This document shows, one piece after another, positions 48,037 to 61,501 of a stretch of DNA of 64,000 nucleotides. A model generated the notes under the pieces. The model was given only the letters and a program-made list of their open reading frames with translations, did not search any database and had not been told where the DNA came from. How positions within the stretch are numbered: position 1 is the stretch's first letter; each line of letters opens with the position of its first letter. The DNA is from Microplitis mediator (taxonomy: Eukaryota > Arthropoda > Insecta > Hymenoptera > Braconidae), in NCBI RefSeq assembly GCF_029852145.1, contig NC_079977.1, positions 7,770,837 to 7,834,836 of the forward strand, in the 5' to 3' direction. Position numbers and translations under genes: made by a program.

Positions 48037-48951
48037 GGTGCTCTTACCGTATATCTGGTTTTCAAATTCTGTTGAAAAAATTTTAAATGTACGTAAAGGT
48101 CTGGACAATGAGGCGACGTCTACAACTGTCTAATTACTATAGACTGCAGCTGACGTTTTATCATTTACCTGACGTCAAAACTTAAAGTATATGATAAAAC
48201 TCGAAGCCTATTGTCTAAGTACGAATTAACAGCTCTGGCGCCAAAACAGATCATTTAATGATAATTTTGTTAGTACATTTAAATTTGGTACTCTTGGTTC
48301 AGTCCATAATAATTACTTTAAAATATTTATATTTCAATACTCGGAAACAATTTTCATTGTTTATATTTTATAATTCTGTAGAAAATGTCTTGGATGATAA
48401 TTAAATATCAATGAAACATAATAATAGATAACTTTAATATTTTTATCATCAGGTTCAATGCTCGAAGCGCTCGAAAATATATTCACGGTGATGTTTTCAA
48501 GCTCTTTCAGTTTTGGAAATGCAAGCATGAGTATATATATTTTTTTAAATGTATTATTGCATTTATGCTTATAATAGATATTGTTTATTATTTACTATTA
48601 ATTTATTTATATAAATTATGGACATAGATTGTGTCCATCAGAAACTGGGTAGGGTAAGAGCACCAGTACCCAGCCCGAAACCAGTAGCCAGACACCTCAT
48701 GTTAAATTATATCTATATTTTGAGCCAATGTTAATATATATGACCACCTGGCTACTGCCCCGTATGAAAAAGCAATATATGGTTAAAATATATAAAATCA
48801 TATATGTTTGCAACAGAACAATATATGATATATTATATTGTATATTATAAAAAATCATATAGAGATTTTCGCTGATTTAATATAAAATTATATACAGTAG
48901 TAAATATATGTATTCCATATATGTAACTTATATTTTTTTTATATTAAGCTA
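48037..48951. repeat. Spacer of the giant palindrome
   Basis: 915 bases of B-derived sequence (same as 32925-33839 in A) lie between the two 15-kb inverted arms. It includes a CCCCGTATGAAAAAGC transposon end at 48758 on. It stops exactly where the terminal base of the C-copy transposon begins. Confidence 0.85.
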
Positions 48952-49633
48952 CCCCTATGAAAATAACATATATGGTCAAAATATATGTAAAAATATATGA
49001 TAATTATCAGAAAATATATGTGGCGAATTTAACTATATTTTCTGATATATTTTTTTTATATTAAAAAATATAATACTCATCATATACGAGTCCGTATATG
49101 TTTACCATGTATAAAATATATATATCAATCATATACAAAAAATATATTTTTATGATATATGAAAATAGATATTGTTTTCATATACGAAAACTATATTTTT
49201 ATCACGTACGAAAAATATATTCTTATCATATATAAAAACATATATTTATATTGTCTATGGAAAAAAAAATTTCTTATTCGTATGACCATGGTAAAAATTG
49301 AATTTTTCTAGATTAGACTATTAATCTCTCAAATCTACAAACTATTCCCTTATCAACCCTTATGTTCGTAAAACACTTCAAAATTCGTTTAAAATTACAC
49401 TATAAAAAATTAATAGTTCCCGGTATAATGTAAATAATCTGGTGTAAAAGTTTCAAATATCAAAGATGTGAGTCACACTAAGTACAGTGTTATATATACT
49501 GATAAAAAAAAATGAATTCAAGTAAAAATATTCACTTGATTCAAAATCGTCAGAATGAAAATTTATTATTAACCTAAACAATAATACTTCTTATTTTCAT
49601 TAACAACTTATCAGTTTACTCATAAATTTTTTA

Positions 49634-49972
49634 CACACGGCGAAAAAAATACTTTTGACAAGAAATAATTTCTTGTTTCAAGGCTTTATGTGCTTGATGA
49701 TCATCAATAAAATATATTTTTTTTTTAATAAAAATAGACATATAGCAAGAAATTATTTTTTTAAAATAAAAAAATATTTAAATAAATAATTGCATTAGAT
49801 TGTTCAAAATCATTTTAAGAAATTATTTGTTGTTTAACCTTGATTTTCCTGCTCAGTGTACAGGTGTAAATTTTCATTATGAACAAGAAAATATTTCCTT
49901 GTCACTATTCAAGAAAAATAATACTTCAATTAAGCATTTCTTATTGGAAATATACATTTTTTTCGCTCAGTG
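49634..49972. mobile_element. 339-bp MITE, block C
   Basis: Inverted copy carrying the block B variant. Confidence 0.7.
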
Positions 49973-50839
49973 TATTATATAACAAACATTTGTTAAAATT
50001 TAAATGTAAATTACAGGTGAAATATTGGGCATACAAAAAATTTGTATAAAATCTTTATGATAGAAAATTTATTTTCCTATAAAAAAAATTTTCATCAACT
50101 TTATCGTATCTCTCATCGTTCTGATAGAATTTTGATTCGTCGCGATAATATTTTTTCGGGTAATCAAATGAAAAATTATTTTCTAAAAATTTAAAGCTAA
50201 AAATCGGGGTAAAATATGAAAAATTGTCAGTGAGCTTTTTTGTATGTAATTTTAATTTTCCTATAAAAAAATTTCTTATCAAATTTATCGTATCAGTCAT
50301 CTTTTTAATAGAATTTTGATTCAAGTTTTAATAAAATTTTTTTTTGGAGTTATCAAATATAAAAAAAAAAAAAGATTCTCCAAGAGCTTATGATTGTGGG
50401 TAAAAATGAAAAATTTGATAAAATTATAGGTTATTATTTTAGTAGGACATTAAAATTTCTATGAAAATGATCCTTTCATTAATCTCATCATATCTCTCAT
50501 TTTTTAAACAGAATATTTATTTATACCAAACCCAGAAAATTTATCACCGTTATTTTATATCGATTTGATTAATGATTACTATAACTTTTTGAAGCTCAAA
50601 ACCACCCTTGGACCCACCCTCTAGAACTTGTAAAATTCTGTTTAGTATAAAATCTAGGGAGATACTTTTATTTTATTAGATTTGAATGATTTATATTTCT
50701 TTTCTTCACATATCAATTCTATTTCACTTGGATTGTATTCTTCATGAGTAATAATTATTGTTTAATTTATTTTCCATGCAATTTGCAATACTTCTTTTAT
50801 AAAATTAATAATAGTTAAATATTATGTTTCTTAAAGAAT

Positions 50840-53056
50840 TATCATGAAGTTGAGTCACTTAACCAAGATGTTAATGAATATGCCGATCCTACTTGCATTA
50901 ACCAAAAATAATGCTTATCAAATAATGATAATGATCATAGTTCTGTATTCAAACAAGCCAAGCTACCTAAATGTCATCTTGTCAATAATCTTCTCGTCTT
51001 GGCTATCAAATGGCGACGTAATATCACTTATACAGTTGCACAAGATATTGTCGACTTACTTAATATTTCTACTATGTTTGCGTTGCATGTAGAAATTATT
51101 TAGGTAGTGAAAATAATTGTCCAAGTAGTTGTAATGAGTATTCATACGAATTTGATTCCAAGTCTAATGAAGGCTCATTTTTACACTTGCCATTAATCGA
51201 CCAATTGCGTGAAGTATTTGAAACATCTGATGCTCATTATTTGTATTCCGTCAATCGAAAGAAGGCATGCAAATATGCTATTGAAGTTATTTACGACGGT
51301 AAAATGTACAAAAAACAAGTGACTCACGATGATATGATTTCGATCAATTACAGCATAGATGGAGCACCTATTTTTGACAGTTCCAATACTTCAATCTACC
51401 CCATACTTTGTACAATCAATGAATTAAATCCATTTGAACGAAGGAACCATATCATGCTTTCTTCTATCTGGTTCGGGTCTGGTAAGCCAAAAAGTATGAA
51501 TGGATACTTAAGGCCGTTTACGAATGAAGCTAAAAAACTTCTAAGTGAAGGCTTTACTTATTCATACAAAGGACAAACATATCACAAACGTGTTGTAACC
51601 TTGATGGGTGTTTGTGATTCTGTCGCTCGCCCATTTGTGCAAGGGGTAAAGCAGTTAAATGGCAAGTATGGATGCGGTTTATGTTTACATCCAGGCATAA
51701 CAGTAAGTAAAGGCAGAGGATTTACAACAGTTTATCAAGTAATCGATGGAAATTTTTTCGATGAGGGATTAAGAACCCATGACCAAACCTTAATGCATGC
51801 TAAAAAAAAAAAAAAACAAGACGATAGAAAAGGAATCAAAAAAATATCTGTTTTATGTGAACTTCAAAACTATGATATCATTCATAATTTGGATGCTGAG
51901 TGGATGCATTGTGTTGGATTGGGAGTGTGTCGTCAATTCGCAGACCTATGGTTTACTCCATCTTATAAGGGCGAAAAATTTTATATCGGAGGAGCTCTTG
52001 AATTGGTAGATTCGTTTATTACGTCGTTTCTTCCAACCTCTTATTTTTCACGGACACCACGGCCTTTGAAAGATCGTCATCACATGAAAGCCCATGAGTG
52101 GGTAGTTTTTCTCTTAGCATATAGTCTGCCTGTGCTTGAAATGTATTTCTCAAAAGAATATGTTAATCACTGGGCATTGTTAGTGGATGGGAAAGCAATT
52201 CATGTCAAACGATCGATACTGAAGTCAGAATTAGTTTATGCCAATAAATGCTTGAATAATTTTATTCTATGAGTTCAAGAGCTGAATGGTGAAAAATTCG
52301 TCAGCTTTAATGTTCATTTGTTAGCCCATTTGGTCAGTAGCGTTGAAAATTGGGGCCCACTCTGGACACATAGTGCCTTTATATAAAAAGATTTTAACCA
52401 GACATTAGAAAATTACGTAAAAAGTCGTAATGGGGTAATTACTCAAATTTGTGACTCATTTAGATTGAAATGTGTCATCGATCGATTATTTAATCTTTGT
52501 AAAAACGATTTAGACTTTCAACAAAAAAAATATCTAGATCGTTTGATGAATCGTAAACCAGCGAAAGATCAGAAAGTTGACAAATGTATAATAATTGGGC
52601 AAAAAATGTTAATAAATACATTACCTGTGGACCAACATTTAGCGTTAAAAAGCTTGAATATAACAATAGATCTAAATACACTAATATTTACTTACAATAG
52701 ATGTTTGGTTAATCAAGAAATTAAACAAGTGTGAAATATAAACGCGAAAACAAAAGAGTAAATTTTAATGTTATATTGCAAAATGGTAAAATTTTGGAAA
52801 TTCAAAGTTTCATAAACTTAAAAACAAAACTTCAAGAAGACAATTATTTAATTGGCTATTATTATACCATCAAAAATGAGTCTTTGATACGTAATAAGAG
52901 ACTAAACCATTTTATCATTTTAGACGAAAAAATTCCAATTGTAGCAGCTGTAAATGTTAAGGTGATAAAAAAAAAAAAGTTATGATATTTGAAATGACAA
53001 AATTAAAGTCATTTGTGGCTTATGTACATATGTGTGAGTCAGAATTGTTAACATAA
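50840..53056 (+). pseudogene. CACTA-like transposase, decayed copy in block C
   Basis: Inverted copy; main open piece 51187-52272, stops at 52270-52272 and 52384-52386, then open pieces to 52734, 52731-52985 and a final MTKLKSFVAYVHMC stretch ending at 53056. Confidence 0.75.
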
Positions 53057-54084
53057 TACTTAGAAATATAATTTTATACAAACAGTTACTAAATTTAATA
53101 TTTATTATTATTACTTTTATAATTTTTTTGTATTTGTAAAATACAAATGTCTTCTAATGAAAATGATAAAAAAGTCCTCAAAATTAACTCAATTGATTTT
53201 ATTTGTTGAATGAAAAATTTTTATCAAAATGCCTGTTAGTCATATTATTTTATTAATTCACTTATAACTACTGATGTACATATATATTTTTTTTTATTTG
53301 TGTAATGATTGAGTTGTGATACGAAAAAATGGATTAAAGACTTTGTTAACTTATTTACATTTATTTTTTAAAACTACAATTTAAATAAGTTGGTCCAATT
53401 TATAGCTGATAAAAAAAATTGCACATTTACTTAGAGCATTTTTTGTACATTACTCTTAGGAAAATAAATAATAAAATTAAAAAATAAACCGTAGTCAGTG
53501 AAAGAAGAAAACTTCAATTAGCTCTGGTGGTTTAACTATTATCATCTTTTATCACAGGGCTTAAAATTGTAGTTTTCAACGGTTATTATTTTGATGATAA
53601 TATTTATAAACGATAGTTTTCAATTATAAGTAACAGATCATATAATAAACGATACAAACTTTGGATCATAAACTGTACCAAATTAATGTTACCTATTTTT
53701 ATGTGTGATAATAAAAATTATAAACTTTTATAAATATCAAGGATTATAAATTTTACCATCCAGGTAGTGAAATCTTTTATTTATATTATAAATATAATAA
53801 TATGAATAATATACGCTCTCATCGTTACCAGTTGATATATTTTTACGGCTATTGTTCTCTTTTTTTACAATATATAGCACAAATGAGTATAATAAAATTT
53901 ATAATATATGAAAATATCCACATTTAGCGCATAAGATGTTGCTATGAGGTATAACTTTTTAGGTACTGAGCCCAATAATTCGATTAAAGTCGCAATCGAA
54001 GGAGAATCATTCATTTATATGGCGTATCTAAAGCTATTTTAACTCAAAATTCACTACTCTCTTGGAATGAATCAGTGAAAAGTA

Positions 54085-54389
54085 CACTCAGAAAATTAAG
54101 TAATTGTGTTTATTATCCTAAATTTTTAATTTCAATCATCTAAAATGATTCGAAAGTTTTTAAATGCAAAGATAGTTAGTGTTATAATTTTTTTTTAATA
54201 GAGTTAATAATATCAGGATGGTAAAAATTACCATCAGGATGATAACAGTTACTATCAGGGATTGAAATTAATTTTATTATAATCTAGATGATTTAAACAA
54301 TCATTTAGATAATATTCACTACTATCGGATTGATAGTAAAAATTTTACCATCACTAGATGATAATTCCTATCATTTAATTTTCTGAGTG
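54085..54389. mobile_element. 305-bp MITE (CACTCAG type), block C
   Basis: Inverted copy of the same insertion. Confidence 0.8.
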
Positions 54390-55876
54390 TAGTCCAATCA
54401 GTGAATATTCACTGATTTGCAGTACTTTTTACTGATTCATTATAAGAGGGTGGATTTTTTATAATTTAATTTGGAAATTTGAATATCAACAACTTAATAG
54501 TTCGTTCATATAAATACACAGTAAAAATTATCGCGCTCTCGCACGATTCGATGCATAGTTGGCGCGAGACACGACCGTGTCTTTTGATTTTACTATATAT
54601 GGTAAACATATACTTTATAATATATAACAAAAATATATTTTACTATATACGGTTAAAATATATTTTGTAATATATAACAGAAATATATTTAACTATATAT
54701 GGTTGAAATATATTTTATAATATATAACAGAACTATATTTTACTATATATGGTTGAAATATATTTTATAATATAAAACAGAAATATATTTTTTCATTATA
54801 TTTAAAACATATATGTTATTTTCATACGGGTAGAAATGAAAATTACAAACTAAAATGCAAGGTTTTTATTATGTAACATACCATAGTACGAAAAATATAT
54901 GGAGTACCATATATTTTGCAATATACTGGAAAACTTATATAAACCGTATAAATCATACTGTATATTAATAAATATACTACTTTCAATACAATATATCAAT
55001 ATATAATAAAATATACCAAGATATATATGCTAAACATACATAAAAAAAGTTATATTGATATAAAAGTTATATAATTAATATATTGTAGCAATATATTTTT
55101 TTTCAATATATTATCATATATTAATACGGCAAAAATATAAATATTATTTTATATATTGTGCAATATATCACATTATAATATTCATATATTTTAAAGTATA
55201 TTTTTTCCACATATAAAGTTTTTTCATGTCGGGATACGGTATTGTTACCATAAGTATACATATTGTTGTGGTAAAACGTTCGACGAGTGCATGTAAAATG
55301 AATATACAATAGCATTTCATTACGATACTAAATTTTGTAATTTTACTATACTTTCGTTTAATAAAGATATCATAAATTTACAAAGAACTTTAATAGCTTA
55401 TATAAATTGTTATATTAATATATATGGAGAGTTTATATATATATTTAAATAGTATGAGAAAGTAAATAAATAATATTGACTGATAATAGAAATTGTAATT
55501 ATGAATATTAAGAATTCTATATAACAATGGGAAAAGTACTGAGGAATAAAAATACATATCAATTATATTATACTTGACAAATTACAAATAATACTTTAAT
55601 TATTTTATATTTAATTACACAAATTACACATTACAAATTCAATAATCTATTAACATAATGTTCATATTAACTACATGTCTTCAATTATAATTAAAATAGT
55701 TATAAAAAAATAAAATAAATTATAAAAAAAATGACAATACATGTGTTCTTATAATAAATACATAAATTATAATCCCCTCGCATTTCATTACATATTCAAA
55801 AATAATCGTGAAATCTTTACTACCCGAAATTCAAATTAAAATGTATCACCAAATAAACAAAGATATGTTTTCCTCG

Positions 55877-56408
55877 CTATTTGTTTTTTTTTACTGGCGT
55901 TTCTTTTTCTTTTAATTTTTTTTCCTGAAAGAATTAATATTATAATTAATATCAACTATTTATTGCTATCAACAATTCAAATATCTGTTATCAACAGAGA
56001 AAATGCAAAAGTGTACATTGTTATAATTTTAAAAATACTACTTACCACCTCAGCTGGACTACATGGCGCCGAATACAAATGTGATAGCTATTAAATGAAA
56101 GTTAGATTTTAATAACTAAATGTATATAATAAAATTTACAATATTTAACAAGATATTTTAAATTCTTACTTACATCTTCATTTCTCTGTGGTGGTGTAGC
56201 CTCAGCTCTTAACACAAATGGTTTCAATGATGTATGTTCTGATTGCTAATACAGAGTTTAAAAAAAAAAATTATTCATAAATATAAAAATATATCTATTG
56301 AATATATGAAATAAATAATTCACTAAGTATATTACAATATATTACAATATATTACAAAACACTTACGAATATGAATCCTGACGGCATGTCTTTCTTGTTT
56401 GATGACAT
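55877..56408 (-). CDS. Small four-exon gene of unknown function, block C copy (inverted)
   Basis: Exons on the minus strand: 56367-56408, 56174-56245, 56046-56087 and 55877-55924. The inverted copy keeps ATG, all splice sites and stop. It faces the block B copy across the palindrome: the two genes are transcribed toward each other and about 14.8 kb apart. Confidence 0.72.
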
Positions 56409-57222
56409 GTTGCTAATTAAAGTCGAAGACTTAACAGCAACTTATTTAAGCTTTTAATGTTTCCCAAGGAAACGCCATTTAACTTGAAAATCAAAATCTA
56501 TTGGCTGATACAAAGTTTTCACCAGCTGAGCACCCGAATATTTAAATTCATTGGTCAGATTTCCATAATTGAAAATTCTCAAGCGCATTGAATGAAAGAA
56601 AATATAATAAATGTAATAAATAAAATAATATGAAAACGTTGAATAAATTGTTTATAGAAATAAATATAGTTATAAAGGACTTTTTTGCCGTCCGGCCGGA
56701 AAAAGGCAACTTTCCGGCCGTTGTCCTGAACGAAGTTGTCACTTTCCGGCTTCGTCGAACGAAAAATAATATACGCACCTTAGCAAAAAAGAACAGGCCA
56801 TTCGGCGGCTAAAAAGGAAGTTGATTTCTCATTATTTAATTATTTCAACCTTTCAAATAAACATTAATTACAAAATAAATTTTATTTTGACATTGTCAAA
56901 CATTCTCAAGACTATAGAACAAAAAAAAATTGTCAAAATTTTTCAAGTTAAATGCCAAATATTGAAGTTGAAAAGAATTAAATTATCTACAGAAAAGTAT
57001 TCTGTGCTTTTTTACTATATTATTAATGATCAATTCAAAATTTGATAAATAATTCGAGTGTATAGTTTAATTATGAAATATTTTAGTGTCCTACTTGAAA
57101 TCAGATCCGATAGTTTAAATAAAAAACCTAATAGAATATTAAACGTCCAATAATTATATGGAATCCAATCATCTCAATATAGAATCAAATAAATTAAGTT
57201 TGAAGTTTAATTGTTAAAAAGT

Positions 57223-57620
57223 ATTCTTTGGTTTTTATGATAAGATTGATGGTTCATCTAAAATTACATGTAATGTTCTGAGTTTTAAAATAAGATCACA
57301 TATGGAATACATTAAAGGATCGATTGACTTCGAAATCAAAAGATACTTTATAAATACGAAAATTCCTAATCAATCGTTGAGCTTTTGAGTTAGAAAGGGC
57401 ATTGATAGCATTAAGATATGTAGAATATATATTTACAATAATAAACAAAAAAAAAACTGAAAGCTTATAATCGAAATTGATTATATTTATCCATAGAAAC
57501 TTCATCGGTCCATTTAGCCAGTTGATGGTTCTACAAGGTAAAAACTCAGAGAAAGAAGCCATTAGAAGTATTATATACCTAACGGCGATATTAAAGTCAA
57601 GAAATCATCAATCATTTTGG
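57223..57620 (+). pseudogene. Possible degraded coding fragment, unidentified (block C)
   Basis: Inverted copy; here the putative frames read on the plus strand. Confidence 0.25.
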
Positions 57621-57975
57621 AATAAGATGAAATTATAGCATCAATAAATTATAAAATTTGAAAATATAAACTAATTGTTTGGGGGAAAATTGTAAATGGT
57701 TGAATTGTAATTTATTAAAATGCAGTATTTGTAAAAAAATTAAACACAAGATTCGATTTCTCTTATAGTAACCCTAGAATTCATTGAAATAATAATTAAA
57801 ATTTATTTATTAGTAGAATTAATTATTAATCATACATCAAAATTTATTTAACCACAGTTTTAATACAGAATTTCTCCGGTTTATTATGATTTCGATGTAG
57901 CTACACACGTAGCAAACAATACTTCTGATTCCATGAACCCATGTTCGAATCCCTCGAAAATTATATAATAATCTA

Positions 57976-59141
57976 TACTAATATATAAATCGATAGGCTC
58001 TGTCTGTACATGGTGTTTTTATTTCGAATTATGCGTCAAAATATCATTTTTATGACCTACTCATACTGTATTTACCCTTTTTGGAATTTTTGTCTGTCTG
58101 TTTGTACCTTTATAACTGATTAACCACTCATCTGATTGAGATGAAATTTTTTATACATATACAAGATGCTGTCACTTAGAATATAGGCTACTTTTTAAAT
58201 TAATTATAAATCAGAATTCGGATATATAAATTATTTTTCTAAAAGTACAATAGAAAAACAGTTAAATTACAGCCATCAATTGTTTTTATTCCATTAGCGT
58301 CAATTGTTTCTATATAACGCATATCAATTGTTTTTTATGTTTTTTTTCATAGATTAGATTTTGTTTCATTTATCAATTGTTTCTGTCAATTAAATTGATA
58401 GGTTATCCCAATGCCTTATTGAAGAACTAACTAACTTTAGTAAACAGTCAAAATAAGAGTGTCTCATCTGACTTAAAAGTAACTAAGTAAGAATGTAAAT
58501 CGATTTAATTTATTCCTTGAATTTTTTTAATTTTTTGTATGATATATAGGATTAAAAAGACAAAATAACATATCTTACACAATATGTAAAATAAATGAAG
58601 ATCATAACCTATAAATAATCATTTATATTATTTATCACCCGTTTTTGTGTACCTTTACATATATATAAATCTATAGGCTCTGTCTGTACATGGCGTTTTT
58701 ATTTCGAATTATGCGTCAAATATCATTTTTATGACCTACTCATACATTATCTACCCTTTTTGGAATTTTCGTCTGTCTGTCTCTCTGTCGGTTTGTACCT
58801 TTATAACTAATCAACCACTTATCTGATTGAGATGAAATTTTTTATACATATACAAGATGCTGTCACTTACAATATAGGCTACTTTTTAAATCAATTATAA
58901 CTCAGGATTCGGGTATTTAAATTATTTGTCTAAAAGTATAAGAAAAAAACAGTTAAATTACAGCCATCAATTGTTTTGATTCCATTAGCGTTAATTGTTT
59001 TTTATATTTTTTTTATAGATTAGAGTTTGTTTCATTTATCAATTGTTTCTGTCAACTGAATCGTATATTACAGTTTATTGAACAGTCAAAATAAAAGAGT
59101 CTAATCTGACTTATTTGTAACTAAATAAGAATGTAAACCTA
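57976..59141. repeat. Imperfect tandem repeat of about 640 bp, block C (inverted)
   Basis: Inverted copy of the block B repeat. Confidence 0.6.
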
Positions 59142-59160
59142 TTCAATATAGTATCTCTGG

Positions 59161-60286
59161 AACTATAAGGCTTACGGATTTAAAATTCAGCGTGAACGTT
59201 TGATATGTAATATAGGTATTCTTCATAAGGGCGTTAATAAAATTTACTCCTAACAGGGTTTGCGTGGGCTTCAAGCGTTAATATGCTTCCGTTTTTCAAA
59301 TACATACGTTACAGTGTTGAAATTCGGCATGAACGTTTATTATGTCATTTAGGGATCCCTCATGAAACGACTTTAATAAAATCAACTCCAAAGGGGGTTC
59401 GCGGGGGCGTCAAACGATGATATACTCCTGTTTTTTGAGTATAGGTGTAACTGACTCAAAATTCGGCCTGAACGTTTATTATGTCATGCAAGTATACCCC
59501 ACTAAATGGCTATGATAAAATCGGCTTCCAAAAGGAGATGCGGGGGCATCAAACGTTAAGATACTTCCCTTTTTAAAATATATGTGTTACAAAGTTGAAA
59601 TTCAGAGTGAGCGTTTATTATGTCATGTAGGTATCCCTTATAAAACTGCTTCGAAAAACTTTACTCCTAAGGGGGTTTGCGTCAAGCGTTAATATGCTTC
59701 CGTTATGCAAATACATACGTTACAGAGTTGAAATTCAGCGTGAACGTTTATTATGTCATGTAGGTGCCCCTCATGAAACGGCTTTAATAAAATCAACTCC
59801 TAAGGGGGTTCGCGGGGCGTTCAAGGTTAATATGCTTCCGTTCATTGAATATATATGGTACATAGTTTAAATTCGGCATGAACATTAACTTTGTCATGTA
59901 CACAGAAAAAAAAATTCTCGACTGAAGATAAATATTCTTGATTCAAGAAAATTTTTTTAGAAACCTAAATTTTCTCAGATAAAGTAGAAATTTTCTCCGA
60001 CCAAGGCAAATTTTTTTTAATCAAGACAAATTCTCTTGGCTCAAGAAAATCTTGATTTGATTCCCGAAAACATTTGGCTTCCAAAATATTTTCTTAATTC
60101 AAGATAACTTTTCTTTCTGTGTAAGTATCTCTCACAAACCGGATTTAATAGATTCAACTTCTAAAGGAGTTTACGAGAGTGTCAAACGTTAGTGTATTCC
60201 CGTTTTTTAAATATATGTGTTACAGAGTTTAAATTAAGTATGACGATTAATTGTATCGTCTACTTATGTACTATACTGAAAAAAAA
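59161..60286. repeat. 139-bp satellite-like array, block C (inverted)
   Basis: Inverted copy. A substitution at 60173 belongs to a local cluster of C-only changes (60173-60448). Confidence 0.75.
59901..60121. mobile_element. 221-bp MITE (CACAGAAAG type), block C
   Basis: Inverted copy of the same insertion. Confidence 0.8.
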
Positions 60287-60777
60287 ATCTGGGCGTCGGT
60301 TGACCCTGTGGGCCAGCCCCAAAACTTCCCGCTGTTTTCGAGCTCAAGGAGCTTGAAAACATTCCTCTGAATATATTTTCAAGCTCTTCTAGATCGAAAA
60401 TGCTATTACCTGCTATTATTTTTTATGAGCTTTTCAAGCTCTAACAAATTACGTTTTATGCTAGAGTTTGAAAAGTTAAGAATCGAAAATCATTAATGAA
60501 GAAGCTGCTTTTAAATTTTTATTATCGATTATGTTCTCTGAAATAAATGTATTGAGGCAGAAATCAATGTCAGTGATCGAAATCAAGATTTGAATGAGTT
60601 TTGACTTAGGTCAGAGCAATGATATATGGAATATCCGAGAAAAACATTAAAGACTGGGTTTTTTCAATTTTTTGCTGACAGTATGTTTAAAACTAAGGAA
60701 CAAGTTACATGACATTATCTGATGATCGAAAGAGACTATAAAGAGAAAGAGTTGGTATGATATCAGACACATTTTAG

Positions 60778-61281
60778 CACATTATATTTTGATTTATCCG
60801 GAAAAAATAACATAAAATGTTATTTTTTTAACTCTTCAGCGCCGATATCTTTTGAACTAATCAACCTATTTTGACGTTTGGGGCGGTAATCGGCGCGTTT
60901 TATTGAATTCTAGAGCTGATTAAATTTTGAAATTGATCGGATGAGTCACTTCAGAGATGATCGAAAAAAACCGTTTTTTACCATTTCTTTCGCCAACGAT
61001 ATCTCTCGAACAAATTAACCGATTGAGATGGTTGAGGTGGCATTCGACGCGGCTTATAAAGTTCTAGAGCTGATTAGATTTTGAAGTCGATCGTTCGAGT
61101 CGTTTCTGAGAAATCACTAAAAAACTAAAAAAAAAATTTTTTTTTTTCGTAATTCGCCAATATTTTCGAGTCTGCTTGATCAAATGATCTGAAATTATCA
61201 GGAAAGTTGAGGGCCAACAAGCTCTTTCGATTGCTACCTCAACCATCCGAATCGATTCATTACTTAAAAAGTTACAAAGAG

Positions 61282-61349
<68 letters not shown>

Positions 61350-61501
61350 CATACACTCGGACATCATTCTGAAAATAGTCAGAATAGCTTCCTAGGACCT
61401 CAAAACGTCGACATCTGATGAAAACTCGACTTTCGAAAATCGGGGTGAAAACAATAACTTCCCAATTTTCCGAATATCGTCGATTTTCTTAGCGGGAAGT
61501 T
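60778..61501 (-). repeat. AACTTCCCGC dispersed repeat, block C
   Basis: Inverted copy of the block B version, including the same junction with the deleted transposon at 61502. Confidence 0.5.
61285..61347. repeat. (CA)n microsatellite, block C
   Basis: 63 bases, inverted counterpart of the (TG)n tracts; accounts for the 10-base change in the B-C coordinate sum. Confidence 0.95.

Larger units (their letters stand above)
35477..48951 (+). repeat. Segmental duplication, block B (direct copy of A)
   Basis: Direct copy of A lacking the foldback insertion. It ends abruptly at 48951: in A the same site continues TATACATATATAC (33840 on), whereas here the inverted block C starts with CCCCTATGAAAATAAC. 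B-only substitutions are seen at 47750 and 47922, where A and C agree. Confidence 0.9.
48952..54830 (+). mobile_element. Same 5.9-kb transposon, block C (inverted)
   Basis: Inverted copy. Its first base (48952) abuts ATTAAGCTA of block B without any outside sequence, so the terminus itself is a rearrangement breakpoint. Confidence 0.65.

Noticed and set aside
50844..51092. 82-codon frame upstream of the transposase (also 30784-31032 and 45896-46144)
   Set aside because: A different, frameshifted phase gives the transposase-like N-terminal sequence, so this frame is a shadow.
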